From: G965230065 sp965230065
GTDB lineage: Bacteria > Bacteroidota > Bacteroidia > Cytophagales > Cyclobacteriaceae
Assembly (NCBI GenBank): GCA_965230065.1
Contig: OZ245942.1
Span: 6,386,001 to 6,450,000 of the forward strand
Direction of reading: 5' to 3'
Length of the DNA: 64,000 bases
Part shown: one piece after another, positions 55,127 through 63,321 of the stretch
Layout: every line of letters begins with the position of its first letter
Numbering within the stretch: the stretch's first letter is position 1
The notes under the pieces: generated by a model
Told to the model about the DNA's origin: nothing
Seen by the model: the letters and a program-made list of their open reading frames with translations, nothing else
Databases searched by the model: none
Position numbers and translations under genes: made by a program

Positions 55127-55192
55127 ATGAAAACACAAACCTACATCCTGCACCTGCATTGCCTCCATCATTGCCATTTTCATCTACATTGA
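55127..55192 (+). CDS. hisL: Histidine operon leader peptide
   Basis: ATG at 55127 to TGA at 55190-55192, 21 codons. Seven of the codons are His (positions 9, 11, 14, 15, 17, 19, 21), all in the second half: HLHCLHHCHFHLH. No protein-like constraint other than this run. It ends 59 bases before hisG, after a promoter box and before alternative stems, the layout of a ribosome-mediated attenuator: scarce His-tRNA stalls the ribosome in the run and lets transcription proceed. By chance such a density of His codons is very unlikely, and its place is exactly right. The name follows role, not similarity to a database entry. Confidence 0.8.
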   Translation: MKTQTYILHLHCLHHCHFHLH

Positions 55193-55202
55193 GCTTTTGT
55201 AC

Positions 55203-55227
55203 CTTTGAACTTCAAAGATTCCTTTCT
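55203..55227 (+). terminator. Possible attenuator stem before hisG
   Basis: CTTTGAA (55203-55209) and TTCAAAG (55211-55217) form a small stem, followed by ATTCCTTTCT. AGATTCCTTTCT (55216-55227) can instead pair with AGAAAGAATCT (55110-55120) upstream of the leader peptide, with one bulge, and CAAAG could pair with the earlier CTTTG at 55094-55098. These are mutually exclusive folds. The stem alone is weak for a terminator. Confidence 0.35.
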
Positions 55228-55251
55228 AAACTATTTTATTGAACTAAACCC

Positions 55252-56112
55252 ATGAAAGATATCATTCGTATTGCTATACAAAAATCTGGCAGGCTGAGCG
55301 AAGGCTCCATCAGGTTAATCCGTGAATGTGGCATCAAGTTTTCTAATGGCTCAGGCAAATTGAAAACCTCAGCCGATAATTTCCCTGCCGAATTTCTTTT
55401 CCTGCGCGATGACGACATTCCCGGCTATGTAGAAGATGGCGTGGCTGACCTGGGCATTGTGGGCGCCAACGTGGCAGAAGAAAAAAGGAAAGACGTGAAA
55501 ACCGTGAAAAACCTGGGGTTTTCAAAATGCCGACTTTCCCTGGCCATTCCGCGCGATATGCCCTACAATGGCGTACAGCATTTTGAGGGAAAAAATATCG
55601 CTACTTCTTATCCCAATCTGCTGGAAAGTTTTTTAACCAAACATGGTGTAAAATCCCACATCCACGAAATCAGCGGCTCGGTAGAAATCGCCCCCAGCAT
55701 TGGACTGGCCGATGCCGTATGCGATTTGGTAAGTTCAGGCAGCACACTATTGAGCAATGGGCTGAAAGAAGTGGAAAAAATTTACCAGTCAGAAGCCGTG
55801 CTTATCAGCCGACACGATTTGGCTGATGAAAAGCAACAATTGCTGGGCAAACTGCTTTTCCGCATCAATGCCGTACAGGAAGGGAAAAACAACAAGTACA
55901 TTTTGTTAAATGCTCCTGTTGAAGCCACTGAGCACATCATCAGTCTTATTCCGGGCATGAAAAGCCCTACGGTGATGCCACTGGCAAGGGAAGGGTGGAA
56001 TTCTATCCACTCGGTTATCAACGAAGATGAGTTTTGGGATGTGATTGAAAGCCTGCGGGAAGCCGGGGCACAGGGAATTTTGGTTGTACCTATTGAAAAA
56101 ATGATTGTATGA
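55252..56112 (+). CDS. hisG: ATP phosphoribosyltransferase, long form
   Basis: 286 residues: the long HisG(L) type with its own C-terminal regulatory domain (about 210-286), so it does not need HisZ. First step of histidine synthesis: ATP plus PRPP to phosphoribosyl-ATP; feedback inhibited by histidine in this class. Motifs: RIAIQKSGRLSEGSIRLI at the start, DDIPGYVEDGVADLGIVGAN, and the PRPP-binding GLADAVCDLVSSGSTL. C-terminal PTVMPLAREGWNSIHSVI. First gene of hisGDCB, overlapping hisD by four bases. Preceded by the His-rich leader peptide. Confidence 0.95.
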   Translation: MKDIIRIAIQKSGRLSEGSIRLIRECGIKFSNGSGKLKTSADNFPAEFLFLRDDDIPGYVEDGVADLGIVGANVAEEKRKDVKTVKNLGFSKCRLSLAIPRDMPYNGVQHFEGKNIATSYPNLLESFLTKHGVKSHIHEISGSVEIAPSIGLADAVCDLVSSGSTLLSNGLKEVEKIYQSEAVLISRHDLADEKQQLLGKLLFRINAVQEGKNNKYILLNAPVEATEHIISLIPGMKSPTVMPLAREGWNSIHSVINEDEFWDVIESLREAGAQGILVVPIEKMIV

Positions 56113-57398
56113 GATTGGTAGTGAACCCCGAAAGGGAAACGTGGGAAGAACTCCTCTCCCGCCCTGCTTTTCAGTTCAAGCAAACCGAAAAAATTGTAAA
56201 ACCCATTATAAAAAAGGTAAAACGCCAGGGTGACAAAGCCCTGCGTAAATTTGCTTTTGAATATGACCACGCTGAAATCTTTGACCTTGCCGTAAGCCAG
56301 GAAGAAATTAAGTCCAGCGAAGGGCAGGTGAGCAGTGAGTTAAAGGAAGCCATCCGTATTGCCAAAAACAACATTGAGCGCTTCCATAAGGCCCAGAAAG
56401 ACAAGGTATTGGAAGTTAAAACCATGCCGGGTGTAAAGTGTAGCCGAAAGTCTGTGCCGATTAGCAAAGTGGGATTATACATTCCCGGAGGCACGGCACC
56501 GCTGTTTTCTACGGTATTGATGCTGGGTGTTCCCGCCAAGGTAGCGAGATGTAAAGAGATTGCGCTCTGTTCACCACCCGACCGGAATGGAAACATCCAC
56601 CCTGCTATTCTCTACACCGCAAAGCTGATAGGTATTGACAAAATTTTTAAGGTAGGCGGTGCCCAGGCCATCGCTGCCCTGGCTCATGGAACGGAAAGCA
56701 TACCGAAAGTTTACAAAATCTTTGGCCCGGGCAATCAGTACGTTACCGTTGCCAAGCAACTGGTGCAAAAAACTGGCGTGAGTATCGATTTACCGGCCGG
56801 ACCTTCTGAAGTGGCGGTGTATGCTGATGAAACTTCAAATCCTGCTTTTATTGCTGCAGATTTACTTTCACAAGCAGAACACGGTGCCGACAGCCAAGTA
56901 ATACTGGTAACTACAAGCGAAACAGTGGCCGCTGCCGTCATGGAAGAAGTAGATAAGCAAGTAGAAAGCCTTCCCCGAAAAGAGCTGGCAGTCAAAGCTT
57001 TGGAAGGCAGCGTGGCCATTGTGGCGGACAACAATGAAGACGCTATTGACTTGCTGAACGAATACGGGGCTGAGCACCTGATACTGGCTACCAGAAATGC
57101 CGGTAGTATTGCCAAAGATATAGAAAATGCCGGATCCGTTTTTATTGGCCCCTACACGCCAGAGTCGGCGGGCGACTATGCCTCGGGTACAAACCATACC
57201 CTACCCACCAACGGGTATGCCAAAGCCTATAGCGGGGTTTCATTGGACAGCTTTGTCAAAAAGATTACCTTTCAGGAAATCACGCCCAAAGGTTTGCAAA
57301 AAATCGGACCTTATATTGAAACCATGGCCGCCGCCGAAGCCCTCGAGGCTCACAAGCAAGCAGTGAGCATCCGGTTAGAATATTTAAAAAAGAAGTAA
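56109..57398 (+). CDS. hisD: Histidinol dehydrogenase
   Basis: 429 residues, normal length. NAD- and zinc-dependent; oxidises histidinol to histidine in two steps, the last in the pathway. Motifs: GLYIPGGTAPLFSTVLMLGV, KVGGAQAIAALAHGTESIPK, FGPGNQYVTVAKQLVQ, DLPAGPSEVAVYAD, LLSQAEHGADSQVIL (zinc ligands Gln/His) and GTNHTLPTNGYAKAYSGVS. The ATGA overlap with hisG indicates coupled translation; hisC starts three bases after the stop. Confidence 0.96.
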   Translation: MRLVVNPERETWEELLSRPAFQFKQTEKIVKPIIKKVKRQGDKALRKFAFEYDHAEIFDLAVSQEEIKSSEGQVSSELKEAIRIAKNNIERFHKAQKDKVLEVKTMPGVKCSRKSVPISKVGLYIPGGTAPLFSTVLMLGVPAKVARCKEIALCSPPDRNGNIHPAILYTAKLIGIDKIFKVGGAQAIAALAHGTESIPKVYKIFGPGNQYVTVAKQLVQKTGVSIDLPAGPSEVAVYADETSNPAFIAADLLSQAEHGADSQVILVTTSETVAAAVMEEVDKQVESLPRKELAVKALEGSVAIVADNNEDAIDLLNEYGAEHLILATRNAGSIAKDIENAGSVFIGPYTPESAGDYASGTNHTLPTNGYAKAYSGVSLDSFVKKITFQEITPKGLQKIGPYIETMAAAEALEAHKQAVSIRLEYLKKK

Positions 57399-57400
57399 CT

Positions 57401-58450
57401 ATGTTTGAGCTGAAAACACTCCTCCGCCCCCATATCCTCACCCTGTCTCCGTATGCTTCGGCCCGGGACGATTATTCGGGTAAGGAAGGTATCTTTCTGG
57501 ATGCCAACGAAAACCCTTTTGGTACACCCGGTTTGCGTGAGTCTTTTCATCGCTACCCCGACCCGTATCAGCACCAGCTCAAGAAAAGGATTGCGGAAAT
57601 TAAAGATGTTCCGCCTTCCCGAATATTCCTGGGCAACGGCAGCGATGAAGCCATTGATCTCATCATCAGGGCGTTTTGCGAGCCGGGTACGGATAATATT
57701 TTGACATTCCCTCCCACGTATGGCATGTACAAGGTAAGCGCACACATCAATGCCACAGAAGTGAAGGAGGCATTGCTTACTGAAGATTACCTCATTGACC
57801 TGAACAGCACGTGGGAACAAACCAATGATAACACCAAAATCGCTTTTGTTTGCTCACCCAACAACCCTACGGGCAACCTGATGCAAAAAGAAGCTGTTCT
57901 GGCTTTGGTTGAGAAATTTCAAGGCATTGTGGTAGTAGATGAAGCATATATTGATTTTTCACCGGAAAGCAGTTTTACGGAGTATTTAGGGCAATTTCCG
58001 AACCTGGTGGTCATGCAAACTTTCAGCAAAGCCTGGGGCATGGCCGGGTTGCGGTTGGGCATGGCCTTCGCTTCGGAAGAAATTACGGGCATTTTAAACA
58101 AAATCAAACCGCCTTACAATGTAAATACCCTCACCCAGCAAAAAGCCCTTGAAGCTTTGGGGCATGTTGACCAAAAAGACCAACTGGTCAGACAAATACT
58201 GGAGCAAAGGGATTGGCTGGCTGAAAACCTGCAAACCCTGGATATTGTAGATAAAGTATGTCCTTCGGATGCCAACTTTTTACTGGTTAAAGTAAAAAAT
58301 GCTTCGGCTGTGTTTCGGTATCTGATGGATGAAAAAGTAATTGTAAGGGACCGCTCCAAAGTTGCCCTCTGTGAAGGCGGATTGCGCATTACGGTAGGCA
58401 CAGCAGAAGAAAACCACATTTTGGCAGCTACACTCAAAGATTTTAACTAA
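57401..58450 (+). CDS. hisC: Histidinol-phosphate aminotransferase
   Basis: 349 residues. PLP-dependent class I/II fold aminotransferase that makes histidinol phosphate from imidazole-acetol phosphate and glutamate. Motifs: DANENPFGTPG (substrate loop), LGNGSDEAIDLIIRAFC, FVCSPNNPTGNL, VVVDEAYIDFSPE, and the PLP lysine in QTFSKAWGMAGLRLGM. C-terminal arginine region GGLRITVGT. Its stop TAA shares one base with the hisB ATG. Confidence 0.96.
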   Translation: MFELKTLLRPHILTLSPYASARDDYSGKEGIFLDANENPFGTPGLRESFHRYPDPYQHQLKKRIAEIKDVPPSRIFLGNGSDEAIDLIIRAFCEPGTDNILTFPPTYGMYKVSAHINATEVKEALLTEDYLIDLNSTWEQTNDNTKIAFVCSPNNPTGNLMQKEAVLALVEKFQGIVVVDEAYIDFSPESSFTEYLGQFPNLVVMQTFSKAWGMAGLRLGMAFASEEITGILNKIKPPYNVNTLTQQKALEALGHVDQKDQLVRQILEQRDWLAENLQTLDIVDKVCPSDANFLLVKVKNASAVFRYLMDEKVIVRDRSKVALCEGGLRITVGTAEENHILAATLKDFN

Positions 58451-59544
58451 TGAAACGAGTATTATTTATTGACCGTGACGGCACCATCATCCTGGAGCCG
58501 GAAGATGAACAAATTGACTCTCTGGAAAAGCTGGAGTTTTATCCGAAAGCCATTTCCAACCTTCGTAAATTAGCTGAAGAGACGGATTTTGAGCTGGTAA
58601 TGGTTACCAATCAGGACGGACTGGGTACGGATAGTTTTCCGGAAGACACCTTTTGGCCTGCCCACAACAAAATGCTTAAAACGCTGGAAGGGGAAGGCAT
58701 TCACTTTGCTACAATTCATATTGACAAAACCTTTCCGCACGAAAATGCGCCCACAAGGAAGCCAGGCACAGCCCTGCTCACCCGATACCTGGAAGGGGAA
58801 TACGACCTGGCAAACTCTTTTGTAATTGGCGACCGGGCTTCAGATGTGGAACTTGCCAAAAACCTGGGCACTAAAGCTGTTTTCATAGGAGAAAAGCCCA
58901 ACGGAAAAGCCGCCTTGTCTACGACCGATTGGGATGAAATTTATAAGTTTTTACTGCTACCCCCTCGCACAGCAGAAATCACCCGCACCACGAAAGAAAC
59001 GGACATCCATATCAAAATTAACCTGGACGGGAATGGGCAGTACGACATCAACACCGGCCTTGGCTTTTATGATCACATGCTGGACCAGCTTAGCAAACAT
59101 TCTGGTGCAAACCTGAGTATCAAGGTAAATGGCGATTTGCATATTGACGAGCACCATACCATTGAAGACACCGCCCTCGCACTGGGAGAAGTATTTTTAA
59201 AAGCCCTGGGTAATAAAAAAGGCATCAGCCGGTACGGTTTTCTTTTGCCTATGGACGATGCACTGGCGCAAGTGGCTATTGATTTCAGTGGCCGCCCCTG
59301 GCTGGTGTGGAATGCAGAGTTTAAAAGGGAAAAAGTAGGCGATATGCCCACCGAAATGTTTTATCATTTCTTCAAATCGTTTTCAGATACGGCCAAGTGT
59401 AATTTGAACATTCAGGTAAGTGGTGATAACGAACACCATAAAATAGAGGCTATTTTCAAAGCTTTCGCCAAAGCCATCAAAATGGCCATCAGCAGGGATG
59501 TGAAAAATTTGGATGCACTGCCTAGCACAAAGGGGATGCTATAA
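58450..59544 (+). CDS. hisB: Bifunctional histidinol-phosphatase / imidazoleglycerol-phosphate dehydratase
   Basis: 364 residues, a two-domain HisB as in E. coli. N-terminal HAD phosphatase (1-165) with Asp8 and Asp10 in FIDRDGT, VTNQDGLGT, and FVIGDRASDVELAKNLG. C-terminal dehydratase (175-364), a manganese enzyme, with HIKINLDGNGQYDINTGLGF, FYDHMLDQLSKHSG, DEHHTIEDTALALGE and the final EHHKIEAIFKAFAKA. Last gene of this his cluster: hisH, hisA, hisF and hisI do not follow and must lie elsewhere. Confidence 0.96.
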   Translation: MKRVLFIDRDGTIILEPEDEQIDSLEKLEFYPKAISNLRKLAEETDFELVMVTNQDGLGTDSFPEDTFWPAHNKMLKTLEGEGIHFATIHIDKTFPHENAPTRKPGTALLTRYLEGEYDLANSFVIGDRASDVELAKNLGTKAVFIGEKPNGKAALSTTDWDEIYKFLLLPPRTAEITRTTKETDIHIKINLDGNGQYDINTGLGFYDHMLDQLSKHSGANLSIKVNGDLHIDEHHTIEDTALALGEVFLKALGNKKGISRYGFLLPMDDALAQVAIDFSGRPWLVWNAEFKREKVGDMPTEMFYHFFKSFSDTAKCNLNIQVSGDNEHHKIEAIFKAFAKAIKMAISRDVKNLDALPSTKGML

Positions 59545-59607
59545 GTTTTTTGTTTCTGGTTTAAAGTTTTTAGTTTTAGTTAAACTTCAAACAATAAACA
59601 AAAAACT
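59544..59607. repeat. Long imperfect inverted repeat after hisB
   Basis: Outer arms AGTTTTTTGTTT (59544-59555) and AAACAAAAAACT (59596-59607) are a perfect 12-pair match. After a symmetric 3x3 internal loop, inner arms GTTTAAAGTTT (59559-59569) and AAACTTCAAAC (59582-59592) match 10 of 11. Apical loop 12 bases. It likely ends the his transcript; the style (T/A/G words based on GTTTAAAG) suggests a member of a dispersed intergenic repeat. Confidence 0.55.
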
Positions 59608-59614
59608 ACCTGAC

Positions 59615-59773
59615 ATGAAAGCCCTAAAACAACAATTTTTTCAAGCCCTGAGCAAGCTCAACAAAGCCGTTTTGCCCAAAACTTACGAAATGGATTTGAA
59701 CAACCTCTCCAAGTTTGACAAGGCGGTGATTGGGTATAAATATTGGGTAACAAAGAATGCTTTGCCAGATTGA
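59615..59773 (+). CDS. Small basic hypothetical protein, 52 residues
   Basis: ATG at 59615 to stop at 59773; an upstream-extended frame from 59513 would run through the hisB end and the inverted repeat, so it is rejected. Sequence pattern: FFQALSKLNKAVLPK, a central MDLNNLSKFDKAV and the tail IGYKYWVTKNALPD. It is basic with one amphipathic helix. I believe small proteins ending in a similar YWVTK-type motif are frequent in Bacteroidota, but this is from memory and no function is known to me. It is 20 bases before the nucleotidyltransferase gene. Confidence 0.6.
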   Translation: MKALKQQFFQALSKLNKAVLPKTYEMDLNNLSKFDKAVIGYKYWVTKNALPD

Positions 59774-59793
59774 ATTTTATTATATTTACCTTC

Positions 59794-60096
59794 ATGAAGT
59801 ACTTAAATGAAAAACTGGATGCCATCCGCAGACTTTGCTCAGCCAATAAAGTAAAATCCTTGTTTGCTTTCGGCTCAATTACCCGGGAAGATTTCTCTGA
59901 AAAAAGTGATATTGACCTGATTGTAGATATTGATGCCACCGACCCATTTGAGTATACTGACTATTACTACAACCTGAAAGAGCAACTTCAAAAACTTTTT
60001 AATAGAAATGTTGACCTTCTAGAGTCAAGGGCTATCAGAAATAAGTTCCTTAAGCAGGAAATTGATCGAACTAAAGTTATTTTATATGGAGATTAA
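59794..60096 (+). CDS. mntA: MNT-type nucleotidyltransferase, antitoxin of a MNT/HEPN module
   Basis: 100 residues from ATG at 59794 (longer frame from 59743 rejected). Minimal nucleotidyltransferase fold with the signature FGSITREDFSEKSDIDLIVD: the GS pair plus two catalytic Asp, both present. A third acidic site is in NRNVDLLES. In characterised MntA/HepT pairs the antitoxin adds AMP units to a tyrosine of the toxin. The toxin gene overlaps it by 11 bases. TATATTTA at 59781-59788 may serve as its promoter, with a weakly placed -33 element. Confidence 0.85.
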   Translation: MKYLNEKLDAIRRLCSANKVKSLFAFGSITREDFSEKSDIDLIVDIDATDPFEYTDYYYNLKEQLQKLFNRNVDLLESRAIRNKFLKQEIDRTKVILYGD

Positions 60097-60421
60097 AGTA
60101 AGGGCTTGGTTAGATGATATTCTACATTCTATTGAAGAAATTAAAGAAGACTTACCTGATAAAAAAAACTTTTTTGAGTATCAAAAAAACAGAACTGCCA
60201 GAAGAGCGATTGAAAGGAATTTAGAAATTATAGGTGAAGCCATGAGCAGAATCCTCAAGGTTGACCCAAATATCAAAATCAAATCCTCACGTAAGATAGT
60301 TGACTTCCGAAACCGGATTATTCATGGTTATGATAACATCTCAGATGAGGTAGTTTGGGCGATAGTCATCCGGGATTTGCCTGTTTTAGAAAAAACTATT
60401 TTGAATCTTTTGAAGGATTAA
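60086..60421 (+). CDS. hepT: HepT-type HEPN ribonuclease toxin
   Basis: 111 residues from ATG at 60086. All-helical HEPN/DUF86 domain. The catalytic R-x4-H motif is in FRNRIIHGYD, where R, H and the following tyrosine (the AMPylation target in characterised pairs) are present. The helix AIERNLEIIGEAMSRIL is the other family mark. It cleaves RNA in free form and is neutralised by MntA. The motif is intact, so the toxin is probably functional. It sits just downstream of the his cluster with its antitoxin, a typical small mobile defence or addiction module. Confidence 0.88.
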   Translation: MEIKVRAWLDDILHSIEEIKEDLPDKKNFFEYQKNRTARRAIERNLEIIGEAMSRILKVDPNIKIKSSRKIVDFRNRIIHGYDNISDEVVWAIVIRDLPVLEKTILNLLKD

Positions 60422-60444
60422 AAGTATAGCACCCCAAACATTAC

Positions 60445-60476
60445 TTGCAACTCACCCCCCTTCCATTTTATCTTTG
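60445..60476 (+). promoter_or_regulatory. Promoter of trhO, nearly leaderless
   Basis: TTG (60445-60447), 21-base spacer, TATCTTTG (60469-60476), an exact TAnnTTTG. The ATG at 60482 is only five bases past the box, so the transcript should start at or next to the start codon. Confidence 0.65.
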
Positions 60477-60481
60477 CCATT

Positions 60482-61513
60482 ATGATTTTACACAACCGCG
60501 TAGATAAAAATCTTTTAAAGCAAAAACTGGAAGAAAGCCAGGAAAACAGGATTACCCTTTCTTTCTATCAGTATGCCCATATTGGCAATCCCCAACTTTT
60601 TAGGGACCATATGTATGTGGCATGGTATGAACTTAATGTATTGGGCAGGGCGTATGTAGCCAAAGAAGGTATTAACGCACAAATTACCGTGCCGGACGAA
60701 CAGTTTGAGGCATTTCGCCACCAACTGGAAACAATTACCTTTTTGCAGGGCGTACGCCTCAATATCGCGGTTGAACATGACAAAAAATCTTTCTACAAAC
60801 TAAAGATAAAAGTCAAACAAAAAATTGTAGCCGATGGGCTGAATGACGAAAGCTTTGATGTAACCAACAAAGGAAAACACCTGGATGCTGCCTCATTCAA
60901 CCAACTCACCGAACTTCCTGAAACGATGGTGGTGGATATGCGCAACCATTATGAAAGCGAAATAGGGCATTTTGAAAATGCCATCTTACCCGATGCCGAT
61001 ACCTTCCGGGAAGCCCTGCCTATGGTAGAAAATATGCTCTCACCCCACAAAGACAAAAATATTGTGATGTACTGTACCGGGGGCATCCGCTGTGAAAAAG
61101 CAAGTGCCTACCTTAAACACAAGGGCTTTAACAAAGTGTATCAACTGGATGGGGGTATCATCAAGTACGCGCATGACATTAAAGAAAAAGGACTACAAAA
61201 TAAGTTCAAAGGAAAAAACTTTGTATTTGACGAACGCCTGGGCGAACGCATTTCTGATGAAGTCATCAGTCATTGTCACCAATGTGGAAAACCATGTGAT
61301 ACGCACACCAACTGTAAAAATGATGCATGCCATTTGTTGTTTATCCAATGTGATGAATGTGCAAAAAAACACAATGGCTGCTGCTCTGATGAGTGCCATG
61401 ATTTTTTAGCCCTGCCTGAGGAAGAGCAACAAAAACAAAAGCATAAATTTTTTAAAAAGTCAACACCCATATTTAAAAAAGGCCGGGCAACACACCTCAT
61501 CAAAAAAGAATGA
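60482..61513 (+). CDS. trhO: tRNA uridine(34) hydroxylase, rhodanese family
   Basis: 343 residues. Family TrhO (formerly YceA) hydroxylates uridine 34 in the wobble position of tRNA in an oxygen-dependent way. N-terminal ferredoxin-like domain (about 20-120; ELNVLGRAYVAKEGINAQI); rhodanese domain (about 140-245) with active-site Cys in IVMYCTGGIRCEKASAY. Cysteine-rich C-terminal region with several CxxC pairs (HCHQCGKPC, QCDECAKKH, GCCSDEC) that probably binds zinc. Promoter nearly abuts the start codon. Slightly longer than the E. coli protein family typical size is not a concern. Cytoplasmic. Confidence 0.9.
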   Translation: MILHNRVDKNLLKQKLEESQENRITLSFYQYAHIGNPQLFRDHMYVAWYELNVLGRAYVAKEGINAQITVPDEQFEAFRHQLETITFLQGVRLNIAVEHDKKSFYKLKIKVKQKIVADGLNDESFDVTNKGKHLDAASFNQLTELPETMVVDMRNHYESEIGHFENAILPDADTFREALPMVENMLSPHKDKNIVMYCTGGIRCEKASAYLKHKGFNKVYQLDGGIIKYAHDIKEKGLQNKFKGKNFVFDERLGERISDEVISHCHQCGKPCDTHTNCKNDACHLLFIQCDECAKKHNGCCSDECHDFLALPEEEQQKQKHKFFKKSTPIFKKGRATHLIKKE

Positions 61514-61602
61514 TTTTACTTTAGTTTTTAGTTACCTACCATGTATCTTGCTGATGCCTCAATCCATAATAAAGGAAATTTACTCTTAAAAAAAATTAAG
61601 GA

Positions 61603-63321
61603 ATGGAGCACATCAAAAGAACACGGGCACAGGAATCCCGCGCAGCCATTGAGAAGCTGTATATCATCATGCGCCACTTGTTTAACCGGGGCAGTTACAA
61701 ACCTTTGGGGGTATCTGGTGACGCCCTGAAGAACGCATTGCTGGTATTACGCCCCGAAATATATGGTTCTATCGCTGAGGAAGAACGGGTAGAGCTGGAA
61801 GGTTTGCTGTATGTAATAGAACGCCTTCCCAAAGGCATTGAAGAGTGCCGGTATGTTCGTCTAATTTCTAAAGAAGGATACAGCAGTTCTCATTTTAATG
61901 TTATCATTCCACAGAAAAGAAGAAGAAATTGCTATCGGATTGATGAAGACCAAATGTTCATTCAACTCATTCGGGGCAGAAGTGATATTTATGATATTCT
62001 CACCCACCTCACCTTTATGTATATTGAGGCCGAAAAAATCAGAAGAAACAGCCTGGATGCTAAAAACCTCATCAAACGTGAATGGGTAAAGATTGAAGAA
62101 ATGGTGCAACAACAGGAAGCAGGGGAAGATGTCAATGAAGAAATTGCTTACACTTACCTGAGCACCATTTTGGGACGCACATACGAAGAAACTGAAATCT
62201 CTTACAAGAAATTTGCCCAAAACCCCAAAACCAACAACAGCCTGCTGCATATTACTTACTGGCTTGGCAAAATCGCCATAGATGAGTTCAGAGAAGAAAA
62301 AGACAGGGAAGTTAGCTTTTCTTCAGCCCTGCGTGACCGGATCGGCCATCACATTTATGGTGAGCAATGGGCTAATACCATCAAAGAATACCTGGCCGAA
62401 AATGAGCTTCTCAACCGCCCCATCCATATCATCAGTGCCAACCTCCACTCAGTAATGAATTGCCTGTATGCACATGCCGCAATGGGCAACGCAATAAAAG
62501 CAGAAAGCATAGCAGAAATTGCAAAACAATTGAGCCTGCCAGAAAATGCACATTTACGCGAAAAAGTAAGGAACCTGGCCCGCCGTAAGGGAATGCATGA
62601 AATACAAGACAATGCAGGTACCGGCATTTCAGTACAAATCATTGATACTGCCCAGATGGACTTTTCCCAAATACCGGATGAGATTGTATACGATGCAGAA
62701 TTTGTTGCCTCCTTCAAACCCGTTTTCATCGTTATGGATTATCCATTTGGTGAGCAGGGCTTTGAAATCATGGATGAATTGCTGAAACCGCTGGAAATTA
62801 ATAGTGAGGATGTTTGCCTCAATGTGGCATCTGTTTCCATCATGGGCAAAGCTGGAATATTAACTGGCAAGAAAGGTGACATCATGATACCAAATGCCCA
62901 TGTATTTGAGGGAACTGCTGATAATTACCCATTTAAAAATGCATTTTGCAAAGCAGACTTTGAAGGGAAGGGGTTGTCAGTGTACGAAGGCCCAATGATC
63001 ACAGTATTAGGTACATCGCTACAAAACAAAGATGTGCTGCGATATTTCCTAAACTCTTCCTGGAGTGCCATCGGCCTTGAGATGGAAGGTGCGCACCTGC
63101 AAAAAGCCATACAATCAGCTTCAAAAATCAGAAAAAGTATTAACGAAAATGTAGTATTGCGATATGCTTATTACGCATCAGACAATCCGCTGGTATCTGG
63201 CCATACGCTGGCATCGGGCAGTTTAGGTTTGGAAGGGGTAAAACCCACTTACCTGATAACCACCAAAATTATCAGCCAGGTTTTGACCCCCAAAAAAGCA
63301 ATAAAAAAAGAAGCCGTTTAA
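61603..63321 (+). CDS. Large protein with nucleoside-phosphorylase-like C-terminal domain
   Basis: 572 residues, cytoplasmic. The N-terminal 300 residues are mostly helical (AIEKLYIIMRHLFNRGSYKP, RGRSDIYDILTHLTFMYIEA) and not assigned by me. The C-terminal half (about 335-560) has features of the purine nucleoside phosphorylase/MTAN fold: the beta-strand VASVSIMGKAGILTGKKGD, IGLEMEGAHLQKAI (the E-MEG phosphorylase motif) and YYASDNPLVSGH (the SDxP-like motif). AMP nucleosidase has a comparable two-domain build. Possible reaction: cleavage of a purine nucleoside or nucleotide; substrate unknown. Conserved in Bacteroidota as far as I recall, often as a hypothetical (DUF6909-like); unverified. 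The stop overlaps the next convergent gene by four bases. Confidence 0.75.
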   Translation: MEHIKRTRAQESRAAIEKLYIIMRHLFNRGSYKPLGVSGDALKNALLVLRPEIYGSIAEEERVELEGLLYVIERLPKGIEECRYVRLISKEGYSSSHFNVIIPQKRRRNCYRIDEDQMFIQLIRGRSDIYDILTHLTFMYIEAEKIRRNSLDAKNLIKREWVKIEEMVQQQEAGEDVNEEIAYTYLSTILGRTYEETEISYKKFAQNPKTNNSLLHITYWLGKIAIDEFREEKDREVSFSSALRDRIGHHIYGEQWANTIKEYLAENELLNRPIHIISANLHSVMNCLYAHAAMGNAIKAESIAEIAKQLSLPENAHLREKVRNLARRKGMHEIQDNAGTGISVQIIDTAQMDFSQIPDEIVYDAEFVASFKPVFIVMDYPFGEQGFEIMDELLKPLEINSEDVCLNVASVSIMGKAGILTGKKGDIMIPNAHVFEGTADNYPFKNAFCKADFEGKGLSVYEGPMITVLGTSLQNKDVLRYFLNSSWSAIGLEMEGAHLQKAIQSASKIRKSINENVVLRYAYYASDNPLVSGHTLASGSLGLEGVKPTYLITTKIISQVLTPKKAIKKEAV

